Shown here piece by piece: positions 1 to 7,488 of a DNA stretch of 64,000 bases. Under the pieces are notes generated by a model. It was not told where the DNA came from. It saw only the letters and a program-made list of their open reading frames with translations, and did not search any database. The translations under genes and the position numbers were made by a program. Numbering within the stretch: position 1 is the stretch's first letter; every line of letters begins with the position of its first letter. This DNA comes from Sphingomonas sp. Leaf10 (lineage in GTDB: Bacteria > Pseudomonadota > Alphaproteobacteria > Sphingomonadales > Sphingomonadaceae). The stretch lies in contig NZ_LMKE01000033.1 in the NCBI RefSeq assembly GCF_001421245.1, forward strand, positions 1-64,000. Reading direction: 5' to 3'.

Positions 1-37
1 TCCCTTCAAGGGCCGGTCTCTAGTTCAACGTGGATGA

Positions 38-526
38 AGAAACGGGGGTCACGTCACAGCCGAACTAGGATTCGTCGCTCGGCATCATCTCGCGATCGAG
101 GATGCTCTGAATTGGTCGACGCTGACAGGACTGCACCACTCCACCCTTTCCGACAGGATCAAAGCGAAGGACGGGTCGAGCAGTTCCTTTTTCTCCGATA
201 AGCTCGACGAATTCCGACGGCAAACCAGTGAGCGAATTTCGCGGAATAGTCTTGCGATCAATACGGTTCCTGACCTTGCAATGTTCGGGGCGCGTGACTC
301 ATCCATAGCTTCCCGACTCACCGATCTTCGAACGGGTTCTTCGGGATTGGTCGTCGACAAGCTGTCCGCTATAGATAACGCGCTTCGTCACAAGGCCTCA
401 TTCGACGTTTCGCTGGGTTCCAGCTCTGTTGGAATTGCGCCGGCACTGTCCCAGTACGCCATCGCGATCGAGAAGGTAGAGGATGCGATCCGTCGGGCTG
501 GCTCGGTGTACGAAGCGTTTCCATGA
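38..526 (+). CDS. hypothetical protein, 5' end uncertain
   Basis: The frame is open from just after a stop at 35-37 to the TGA at 524-526, but its first ATG is only at 281, so the true start is unclear (an 81-residue product from 281, or a longer one if an upstream frameshift or non-ATG start exists). The translation upstream of 281 is soluble, Ser/Asp/Arg rich and protein-like. No family is recognised. The stop overlaps an ATG at 523 of the next reading frame (ATGA), the usual sign of translational coupling, so this is probably the upstream partner of the following membrane protein. It could also be the 3' part of a decayed gene. Confidence 0.35.
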   Translation, partial: RNGGHVTAELGFVARHHLAIEDALNWSTLTGLHHSTLSDRIKAKDGSSSSFFSDKLDEFRRQTSERISRNSLAINTVPDLAMFGARDSSIASRLTDLRTGSSGLVVDKLSAIDNALRHKASFDVSLGSSSVGIAPALSQYAIAIEKVEDAIRRAGSVYEAFP

Positions 527-1282
527 CTCAGGGTCGCAATGGAAGCGAAATCGCGTCTAGGCCTACATCTATCGAAATCGCTGGTCTCCGTACTAGGGGG
601 AGCAAAACCTTTCTATACACTTAGCGACCTTGACCGCCACTCTCTTCTGAAGATGAGCGGGCGGGGGTTTGGAACGTTGGCTGCAATAGGTGTTGAGGGA
701 AGGGGGCCTGTCGGCGCGATTTCGGACCTTCTCGCCGCCTACGGCGAGTTGGATCGGCCGCCTGGCTTCGACATGGTAGCAGCCGTTCCCGAAATATTCG
801 ACACGACGGACGACGTCCGGACGATTGTAAAATCGATCGAGGGCGCTTGGGATTGGTTGGCTGGACAACTGGCAGCGACATCTAAGACCGATCTCGTCAC
901 GACCCAAGGGCTCGTCGCGTTGGCCAGTCTACTCCTCGCATTTTGGAGTGTCATCGTGGCGCAACTCGACTACAAAGGAAGCGCCGAAGACCCTACCAAG
1001 GCGCAGATCGAACAAATTCGCCAGGAGATACGGAACGCGGCGAATGAAGCGGTAAGAAGAGATGACGATCGCGAACGACATATCCGTTCTATCGATCGCC
1101 CCGCACCTCTTCGGGACGAACCGGATGGCCGGTCGCAGTTGCGACGTACGGTCTTCCCGGACCAACTAATTCGGGTGCGCGACACTCGCGGGTTATGGGC
1201 GTACGTCGAAGTCTACGACTACGCCTCAAATCAACCGATAAGCGGCTGGATCAGTCGGGCAAGACTACGGCGCCGGAACTAG
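523..1282 (+). pseudogene. membrane protein with C-terminal SH3-like segment, probable frameshift
   Basis: An uninterrupted frame runs from an ATG at 539 to 1282 (247 residues). It has one hydrophobic segment near residues 122-142 (VALASLLLAFWSVIVAQL), a charged Arg/Asp/Glu stretch, and a C-terminal SH3b-like segment (IRVRDTRGLWAYVEVYDY...GWISRARL). The first 20 residues from 539 look unnatural. The ATG at 523, overlapping the upstream stop, gives more protein-like sequence (IEIAGLRTRGSK) until it hits a stop near 622. The simplest reading is one gene starting at 523 with a one-base shift near 597-612, where G and A runs lie. If the 539 start is real the gene is intact. Function unknown; membrane anchored with an intracellular or periplasmic SH3-like tail. 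Confidence 0.45.
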
Positions 1283-1328
1283 CAGTCCAATCGTATCTCC
1301 CAGAGGCGGCATCGGGCGACACGCCCGC

Positions 1329-1778
1329 TTATACCAGAACAGCCGTGCCGATACACGCGAAACCCCAAGGAACTGTGCTGTTTGCCAGGCCAGGGTTGGC
1401 TGCGAGGATCGGAGCGGATGCCGTCAGTCCATCCCTTCGAGCAATATCGTCGGCACGGTCCTGCTCGACCGTGTGGCCGGTCATTTTTTTGCGCGTGATG
1501 CCGTGCCGGGCGAAGAAACGGTGCAGCGTCGCGATTGCCACCGTCACGCCGGCCTGGCTCAGCTCGCGACGCTGCTCGTCCAGCGTGATGTCGCGCCGCG
1601 CTTCGTGCACCGTCAGCATTGTCTCCCGATGCGCCTCGATCCGCCGCGACCGCGTGTCCCCGTCCTGCGGCTTGGAGGCGTAGGTGCCCGTGTTGCGGCG
1701 CTGGCCATGCCACCGGATTACCCTCGCGGCAGCCACACCAAAACGCGCCGCCGCAGCCCGGAAACTCGCGACGCTCAC
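1329..1778 (-). pseudogene. IS630-family transposase, truncated N-terminal part
   Basis: The translation contains the IS630 N-terminal helix-turn-helix pattern (AAARFGVAAARVIRW), a middle segment with RRDITLDEQRRELSQAGVTV, and the junction motif LHRFFARHGITRKKMTGHTVEQDR that normally leads into the DDE catalytic domain. About 15 residues after that motif the similarity ends and no D-D-E domain follows, so catalytic function is lost. The reading frame opens with GTG and lacks the usual first residues. It lies on the minus strand just upstream, in genome order, of the eight-gene operon. A 26-bp motif at 1774-1799 is nearly identical to one at the IS5 remnant at 31.6 kb. Confidence 0.75.
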
Positions 1779-1844
1779 ATCAATGTGTCCTGACCCTAAA
1801 ATGTCCTACCCTAAATCGAGATTATTATTAAGTTCACGGTACCC

Positions 1845-2462
1845 TCAAATTCTCGACAAAACCGCCCATTTTAGTAACCTGTAACTCCACTCTGCTCGCT
1901 TGGCGACGTAGAAGCCGAAACATATCAGTAACGCGGAAAATGCAGCGAACGCGGCTACGCCATGAATTTTCCAGTTGCTGTAGCAGGTAATTAGGAAGAG
2001 GACGACCGAGAACGTCCTGAAGAATTTTTGTGTTCCTTCGAGCCGATCCAATTCGATCGATGCCGCAGGGCACGTCCGCCTGAGTTGGTCTCCCCAAAAA
2101 CTCTTGTTGCTCCATAGTGCAGGTAACTTTGAGCCCGGTAAAGCAGCCTCAATAGCACTATTCTTGGCGTCGGTGGCAAGGATGTCAAAACAGGCAAAGC
2201 GTTCCCGCCGCGTTCCACGGACGAGCCAAGGTTCCAAAAGATCGTAGATGAAGTCCAAGGCGGCCCCAAAGGCATACACTACACTGCCAAGACCGTACGC
2301 CAGTGCTGCAAATAGCAGAATATCCCCGCCAGGAACAAGGTTGGTAACAGGAATTCCTAAAGATTTTTTGCCAGCGGCCATTATGGCGTAAAGAAGTACG
2401 GCGCCAGGAACGAAGACGGCAATGAGGTCCCGAAAGCCGAGCGAAAGATCCTGTGGTTTCAA
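1845..2462 (-). CDS. multi-pass membrane protein of unknown function
   Basis: The protein is 205 residues with a TTG start supported by AAGGA six bases upstream. About four hydrophobic segments are visible: residues 12-30 (LIAVFVPGAVLLYAIMAAG), 47-70, 146-165 and 168-188, with a soluble loop of about 70 residues between the second and third. It is the last gene of the minus-strand operon that begins at 11,022, 36 bp after the SPOR-like membrane protein gene. No family is recognised. In this context it could anchor or export the operon's enzymes, or be a pore or immunity protein; nothing in the sequence decides between these. Confidence 0.7.
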   Translation of the reverse strand: MKPQDLSLGFRDLIAVFVPGAVLLYAIMAAGKKSLGIPVTNLVPGGDILLFAALAYGLGSVVYAFGAALDFIYDLLEPWLVRGTRRERFACFDILATDAKNSAIEAALPGSKLPALWSNKSFWGDQLRRTCPAASIELDRLEGTQKFFRTFSVVLFLITCYSNWKIHGVAAFAAFSALLICFGFYVAKRAEWSYRLLKWAVLSRI

Positions 2463-2498
2463 AAGCGATCCTTGTGCGTCAGGAATTTTTGTACTGGG

Positions 2499-3308
2499 TT
2501 ATGGTAGAGGTTTGCGTAAGTCGTCCGCTTTAACCCAACCTCTATCCGGTTGGGCGAACGCATCGGTAAATCCGGCGCGTCGAAGCATCTGCGCCCGGTT
2601 CTGCGCATCGTTCTTTGATTTATCCGTGCCCGAAGTAAGAGCGAAGCTGTTGCTAATTCGTGTGCGGTAGACGTGAACGTCGTTCGGCGGCAGTCCCGCG
2701 CGCTGCAACCACTGGTTCAATTGTCGCGCAAGCGCGCCAACCGCATCGGGTGCAGTTTGCGGCAGGGTGCCTACTACGGCAAACCAGCGATCGGAGACTG
2801 GCGGGGTCCCTGTCTCCGCCGCTGCAACGCCAGCGTTTTGGGCTGCCGCGACAGGTGAGTTCAAATAGACTTTTGGATCCTGCTGTGACAACGCAGTGCT
2901 GGCAACCTGTTCAGTTTCGGCGGCGATTTTGGCAAGACGAAGCTGTCCCAGTTGAGACACACCGCGACAGAGCCGCGCATTGGCACCAGTTCTAAAGTCC
3001 GTATCCGCGGGATCGTCGCAATAATCGATCGCTGTAGTCAGGTTGAGACGCGTACGCAGGTCGGGCGGCAGTTGTTCGAGAATGAATTGAGCTTTCGCGC
3101 GTCGAATTGTAGCGGCGTTACGAGCGTCCGTGATGCGAGCAAGTTCGGCATCGTGCTCAATCGTTCTTTGCAGCGCTTTCTCGGCACGCGTCCGCTCGCC
3201 ATGTGTCAGCACCAAGGCGGCAACGCTGACGAGCATGCCGGCTGTTGCGATCAGCGTTTTCGACCAGAAATCTGCCCATTCGGTCCATGTCTGCGGTGCA
3301 GTGGCCAT
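2499..3308 (-). CDS. single-pass membrane protein with SPOR-like C-terminal domain
   Basis: The 269-residue product has an N-terminal transmembrane segment at about residues 16-36 (TLIATAGMLVSVAALVLT), then a long helical region with charged residues and two isolated cysteines (DYCDD, LCRGV). The C-terminal 90 residues, from RWFAVVGTLPQ onward, have the alternating pattern of a SPOR-like or tandem beta-alpha fold, a domain type that can bind denuded peptidoglycan; that assignment is tentative. The gene starts with ATG at 3308, three bases after the patatin stop, so it belongs to the operon. A peptidoglycan-binding anchor would fit next to the operon's amidase. Confidence 0.7.
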   Translation of the reverse strand: MATAPQTWTEWADFWSKTLIATAGMLVSVAALVLTHGERTRAEKALQRTIEHDAELARITDARNAATIRRAKAQFILEQLPPDLRTRLNLTTAIDYCDDPADTDFRTGANARLCRGVSQLGQLRLAKIAAETEQVASTALSQQDPKVYLNSPVAAAQNAGVAAAETGTPPVSDRWFAVVGTLPQTAPDAVGALARQLNQWLQRAGLPPNDVHVYRTRISNSFALTSGTDKSKNDAQNRAQMLRRAGFTDAFAQPDRGWVKADDLRKPLP

Positions 3309-3311
3309 GGT

Positions 3312-4466
3312 TCAGACGCCTGTCGCCGGATACGGAAAAGCTGTGGGCTGCGAAAGTGTCGGGTCGACATGACTGCGTACGGCGGCATCGCAGATGGCAT
3401 ATCCCCAGTTAATCAACCGATCCTGTGTGCGATCATCGAGCCGCTTCAGCCGCGTCGGCACCCCCGCCAGTTCCGCCACCGCCGCCGGTGGGCACGCAAG
3501 CCCCGGCGCCCGGCCGGCATAGCGTTCGAACGGCGTGCCGATCCCCCAATAGGCACCGTCGCGTCCACCCGGCGCGTCGGCACCGGCGCGAAAGGCGGCG
3601 ACGATCGCGCGCTTGCGCAGCGCGCGGACCTGATTGTCGATCACGTCGAGCACGCGATAGGCATGCCGTGGCCAGTCGGTCTTCGGCTCCTCCTCCGAAT
3701 TCAGCCGCGCGCCGCCGTCGCTGACGAAGAGCGTGCGATAGCGTTTCCAAGCCGTCTCCAGCCCCATATTGTCGTAGACTCCACCATCGGTCAGCACGAC
3801 CTGCGTAGTGAACGGCGGCCGCTGGAGATCGGCGGTCTTGTCGGGCGTGATCGCGCCCGGCGCCAGATCGATCTCGATCGGGGAAAGGACCGGCGGAAAG
3901 GCGGAAGAGGCGGCGACGGCGGTTGCGAGCGACAGGTCGGGGTGCGGCACGCGCCCGACGCGCCAGTCGCCCATATACGGCTTCGAAAAGCGCCACAGCA
4001 CCCCCGACTGGACGTTGGTCGCGTTGATGACGAAACGCGGCGCGTTGGGCAGGTCCTGCAACGTCGCATCGCCGAACAGCGCCTTGCGATAGGCCGCTGC
4101 CACGCGGTCGCCGATGCTGCCGGGCAGGAAGATGCCACCAACGATCGCATCGGCATCCAGCGTCCGCCCGGCCAGCGCCCGCACCGGGACGACCACCTGT
4201 TCGATCAGCCGGTTTAGCGCGCCAGGCGTGCCCGGCTGTACCCGATGCCAGCACATCGCCAGCCGCGCGGCCGTGATCGACCCGCCGGACACGCTCGACA
4301 CCCGCTTGACCCGGCTGAGGATGCCCGCCTGTTCCAACCGCCACAGCACACCCAGATGGAACAGCATCGCGCGATAGCCACCGCCCGAAAGGCACAGCGC
4401 CTCGCCATCCTCCGGGGCGTCGTCGGGTTCGGAACCGTTCAGCGGATTAGGCAGGGTCTCGCTCAC
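3312..4466 (-). CDS. patatin-like phospholipase
   Basis: The 384-residue protein shows the patatin signature in order: a glycine-rich oxyanion loop CLSGGGYRAMLFHLG at residues 25-39, the nucleophile elbow SSVSGGS with Ser60, and the catalytic aspartate in TDGGVYDNMG (Asp227). Patatins are Ser-Asp dyad lipid acyl hydrolases, so the expected activity is release of fatty acids from membrane phospholipids. There is no signal peptide, so it probably acts in the cytosol or is exported with partners. It starts with GTG at 4466, overlapping the amidase stop (GTGA). Patatin effectors occur in CBASS and type VI secretion, but no nucleotide cyclase or secretion gene is nearby. Confidence 0.9.
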   Translation of the reverse strand: MSETLPNPLNGSEPDDAPEDGEALCLSGGGYRAMLFHLGVLWRLEQAGILSRVKRVSSVSGGSITAARLAMCWHRVQPGTPGALNRLIEQVVVPVRALAGRTLDADAIVGGIFLPGSIGDRVAAAYRKALFGDATLQDLPNAPRFVINATNVQSGVLWRFSKPYMGDWRVGRVPHPDLSLATAVAASSAFPPVLSPIEIDLAPGAITPDKTADLQRPPFTTQVVLTDGGVYDNMGLETAWKRYRTLFVSDGGARLNSEEEPKTDWPRHAYRVLDVIDNQVRALRKRAIVAAFRAGADAPGGRDGAYWGIGTPFERYAGRAPGLACPPAAVAELAGVPTRLKRLDDRTQDRLINWGYAICDAAVRSHVDPTLSQPTAFPYPATGV

Positions 4467-5188
4467 CGATGCACTCCTTCCACCGAGTCCGGTTCGCCGT
4501 GATCGTCGTCCGGCTCGCCGGCGTCGACGGCATGGTCCTCCATCACCTCCGGCGCGACCTCCGCCGCCGGTACTGCCGCGCGCGCCAGCAACGGCGCGAC
4601 GCGAGGGTCGGTGCGGTTGGTCGGCGCACCATCGGCGTCGAAGGTTGCGAACAGGACGTAATCGGCCTCGGCCTTGCTATAGCCCGGATCCCAGTGATTG
4701 TTGTCGGGCACTTGGCTGTGCCCGAAATGGCCACCCTGATTTCCCCACAGGTCGCAGTCGCGGCGATGGCCGCCCGGATCGCGCCCGCCCACCGCCGGAT
4801 TGGGCGGTCCGGCGGGCCAGACCTGCGGGATGCCGTGCGTCTTCTCCAGCCAGCGGCACAGGCGGGCGACGTTCTTCAGCGTCGCGGTCCGTTTCGGCGC
4901 GCCGGCAAAGCCCACGACCTCGATCTGCACCGCGCTGTCACGGTTCGTCTCAGGCGTGCCGCGCGGATGGCGCAGCGCGCGCGCCGCCACATCGGTATCG
5001 ATATGCTGGTAGATGGTCGTGCCGTCGACGGTGAAATGGGGATCGGACCGGTTCGCCTTGTACGCGCCGAACGCGCCGGTCGCGCTCGACCCTTCGGTCG
5101 TGTGATGGACGATCTTGTACGGACCGCCCAAATGCCGGCCGGAGGGGCCGGTGATCGGGTGCGATTTGGCAAACGGGCATTTGGCCAT
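4463..5188 (-). CDS. N-acetylmuramoyl-L-alanine amidase (amidase_2/PGRP fold)
   Basis: The 241-residue protein carries the amidase_2 fold: first zinc ligand in YKIVHHTTEG (His28/29), the core strand NRDSAVQIEVVGFAG, and the second and third metal sites in GHSQVPDNNHWDPG (His157, Asp167). This family cleaves the lactyl-amide bond between N-acetylmuramic acid and L-Ala. The N-terminus CPFAKSHPITGPSG is not a typical Sec signal, and the C-terminal 60 residues are acidic and low complexity. Start ATG at 5188 lies 12 bp after the unknown gene's stop. It shares the operon with a phospholipase, a protease and a peroxidase, all able to damage cell envelopes. Confidence 0.88.
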   Translation of the reverse strand: MAKCPFAKSHPITGPSGRHLGGPYKIVHHTTEGSSATGAFGAYKANRSDPHFTVDGTTIYQHIDTDVAARALRHPRGTPETNRDSAVQIEVVGFAGAPKRTATLKNVARLCRWLEKTHGIPQVWPAGPPNPAVGGRDPGGHRRDCDLWGNQGGHFGHSQVPDNNHWDPGYSKAEADYVLFATFDADGAPTNRTDPRVAPLLARAAVPAAEVAPEVMEDHAVDAGEPDDDHGEPDSVEGVHR

Positions 5189-5200
5189 GGTCGTCGTTCC

Positions 5201-5986
5201 TTAGACGGCGGGAAGCGGGGGCAGCGGGATCGCGCTGATGAACGCCGCGCGGTATGCGATCACCCGCGCCCGCAGCAGCGGCGCGATGTCGCGCATCGTC
5301 GCATCGTCGAGCGCCAACGTCCCGCGCCGCGATTGCAGCGAACTCTCGTCGGCATGTAGCTTGAAGAACAGGATCTGGGTGACGGTCTTGTTCGCCGTCA
5401 GCGCGAAGGCCATGATTTCGACCACCGCCGTCCCGTCGGCCTCGTGCCGCACGGTCGCCACTTGGAACCGCCCGGCGCGGGCATGTTGCGTCTCGCGGTT
5501 GAACAGGGTGATGAGCGGCGAATCCTTGCTCATCGTTCCCAGCGCCTTCAGCGTGGTTTCCACCAGCTTGATCGCGATCGGTGCGCCGGTCAGCAGCACC
5601 CCGACCACCTCGAGGATCGCTTTATGCACCTCCAGGCCCTTGCCCTCAAACGCATAGGTGGTCCCGTCATTGGCGAGCGTGCGCCACCCGAAGCTGCCGA
5701 GCGCACCGACATAGGTATCGAACCAGCCGACCGGATCGCCTTCGCCCGGTACCTTCGCATTGGCCATGAACTGGGCGAGCAACATGCTATCGGCGATCGC
5801 CTGCCGGTGTTCGCCAGCGATGGCGGTCGCGAAGCTGACCACGTCGGACCCGACCACCAGCGCCTGCGGCGTACCGCCGGTCAGGACCGGTGCGGCGGCC
5901 GGCGCCATGCCTAGCATGACCGGCGGTTTGGGCGGCAGCGGGGCCGCCGCGATCGCGGTGCGTACCTGTTCGAGATCGAAGGTCAT
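5201..5986 (-). CDS. unknown conserved-looking protein of the peroxidase operon
   Basis: The start is the ATG at 5986, which overlaps the upstream MBL stop (ATGA), giving 261 residues. The N-terminus is Pro/Ala rich (PLPPKPPVMLGMAPAAAP). The middle has amphipathic or hydrophobic helices (AILEVVGVLLTGAPIAIKLVETTLKAL written in parts: VVGVLLTGAPIAIKL, residues about 135-150) that could insert in or associate with a membrane. The C-terminal part is beta-rich (RFQVATVRHEADGTAVVEIM) and ends in IPLPPLPAV. I recognise no family. Its central place between enzyme genes suggests a carrier, adaptor or pore-forming role, which is only inference. Confidence 0.75.
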   Translation of the reverse strand: MTFDLEQVRTAIAAAPLPPKPPVMLGMAPAAAPVLTGGTPQALVVGSDVVSFATAIAGEHRQAIADSMLLAQFMANAKVPGEGDPVGWFDTYVGALGSFGWRTLANDGTTYAFEGKGLEVHKAILEVVGVLLTGAPIAIKLVETTLKALGTMSKDSPLITLFNRETQHARAGRFQVATVRHEADGTAVVEIMAFALTANKTVTQILFFKLHADESSLQSRRGTLALDDATMRDIAPLLRARVIAYRAAFISAIPLPPLPAV

Positions 5987-7488
5987 AGCGTCGTTCCTCC
6001 CTCTTCGCCGCAAATGCGATAGTCGACGAACAGCGCGTTCTCCTCGTTCAGCCGCGCCAGAAAGTCCCCCGATACGGGATAGGGGCGCACATCGGGGTCG
6101 TCGCGCCAGCGACGGTCGCCCCGGATCAGCCGTCCGCATGTGGCGTTGAGCAGCGCACGCTTAGTATTGCCCGCCGGCATCTGCCATCCGCGCGCGGGCA
6201 GGCGGGCGAACGCCTCGTCGGTCGAAACCATCGCCACCAGCGACGGATGCGTCATCAACGCGAGACCGCGCCCTTTCAGCGTCGCGTTGTGGCTGCCATG
6301 ATGACCGACCTTATAGAAACGGGTGCGGGCGAGGATGCGGGCCGCCGTTAGCGTTCTGCTGCCCAGCTTATAGGGCTGGTCGTGCCACGATTCCCAGTTG
6401 CCGACCTGTGCATCGCCGGGAAACAGCATGAAGTCACCGCCGGGCAGCGCGAAGGCGATGACGAGGCTGGTATTGTTGGTGTCGCTGTCCAGCTTCAGCG
6501 CGAAGTCGCCCGCCGCCGCCAGCCAGTCACCATCGATCCGGCGACGGGTCTGTTCCTTCGCATCCTCGCTCTTCGTGAGCGGATCGGGGGGTTGTGTCCC
6601 GTAATATCGGTCGCGCAGCCAGCGGCGAACTTCGTCGTCCACCTTGGGGTTCGTCACCTCCGTCTCGGTCAACCGCCGTTCGGCTGGTGCGAAGGGCGAA
6701 TGCTTGCTGCGATCCGCGCGGGGGTCGGCGAGCGCTTCGTCGAGCAGCGCGTCGGCCGATCCGGACGGGGCGGCATATACCTCGTCATCCCGTTTGGTAG
6801 GACGGTCCTTGAACAGCCGTTGGCTGCGCGGCGGAGCGAGGACGATCGCGGTCAGCGAAACATCGCCGGGGGTTGCGAGGACCGCGCCGGGGCCGAGATA
6901 GCGCACGTCACGCGCGGCGCGGCGCAGCCGGTCGAGAACCGCACCGGTAGTCATGCGCTTGGTTGTTGAAATGGGTGCGGCGGCAATGAACGCGTCTAGC
7001 CCCGCCAAGAGTCCCCTTGGCGCGGCGGCAAAAGCGCTGCCGGGCCGCTTGTTGCCGACCTGTTCGGCGATCACCTTCAGTTTATCGCGAGAGTGGTCGA
7101 AACGTTCGCGAATATCGCTCGCCTGCCGGTCGTCGGGATCCTCGGTCCATGCCATCCACACCGTGTCGATCTGCATCGCGCCGCCGAAGAACAGGCTGGC
7201 GGCATGTGCGAACCCCGACAGGTGGTCGGCGTGTTGGTGGGTGGTAATGACGAGGTCGAGCCGGCCGCCGCACGTCGTCCGGATATCTTCGGCAATGGCC
7301 CGCATCACACCTGGTGCATCGGGGGTACCGGTCAGCACGCCGCAATCGATCAGAATGAACGACTTCGCGCTGCCCGCCTGCAGCCGCAACAGGAAGCAGT
7401 CGCCCAGCAGGCCGCGCCGAACCTCGTCGCCCGCGTCCGCTGGCTGCGGACCACGGTACATGCGGACGGTGACGGTCGGTTCATCCAT
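5983..7488 (-). CDS. ComEC/Rec2-type metallo-beta-lactamase-fold hydrolase
   Basis: The 501-residue protein starts at the ATG overlapping the upstream stop by eight bases (ATGGATGA). The metal-binding motif TTHQHADHLSG (His84 to His89) is clear, preceded by a substrate-pocket strand ending LIDCG. Later motifs GGDFMLFPGDAQ and VGHHGSHNATL are those of the ComEC/Rec2-like MBL branch, which includes nucleases and other phosphodiesterases. A large insert between the first and second halves (about residues 110-330) carries charged segments. There are no membrane helices, so this is not a DNA-uptake channel. Both neighbours are translationally coupled to it. Confidence 0.88.
   Translation of the reverse strand: MDEPTVTVRMYRGPQPADAGDEVRRGLLGDCFLLRLQAGSAKSFILIDCGVLTGTPDAPGVMRAIAEDIRTTCGGRLDLVITTHQHADHLSGFAHAASLFFGGAMQIDTVWMAWTEDPDDRQASDIRERFDHSRDKLKVIAEQVGNKRPGSAFAAAPRGLLAGLDAFIAAAPISTTKRMTTGAVLDRLRRAARDVRYLGPGAVLATPGDVSLTAIVLAPPRSQRLFKDRPTKRDDEVYAAPSGSADALLDEALADPRADRSKHSPFAPAERRLTETEVTNPKVDDEVRRWLRDRYYGTQPPDPLTKSEDAKEQTRRRIDGDWLAAAGDFALKLDSDTNNTSLVIAFALPGGDFMLFPGDAQVGNWESWHDQPYKLGSRTLTAARILARTRFYKVGHHGSHNATLKGRGLALMTHPSLVAMVSTDEAFARLPARGWQMPAGNTKRALLNATCGRLIRGDRRWRDDPDVRPYPVSGDFLARLNEENALFVDYRICGEEGGTTL

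Noticed and set aside
5983-7488. MBL protein as a competence ComEC channel
   Set aside because: It has the ComEC-type MBL motifs but no membrane helices, so it cannot be the DNA channel.
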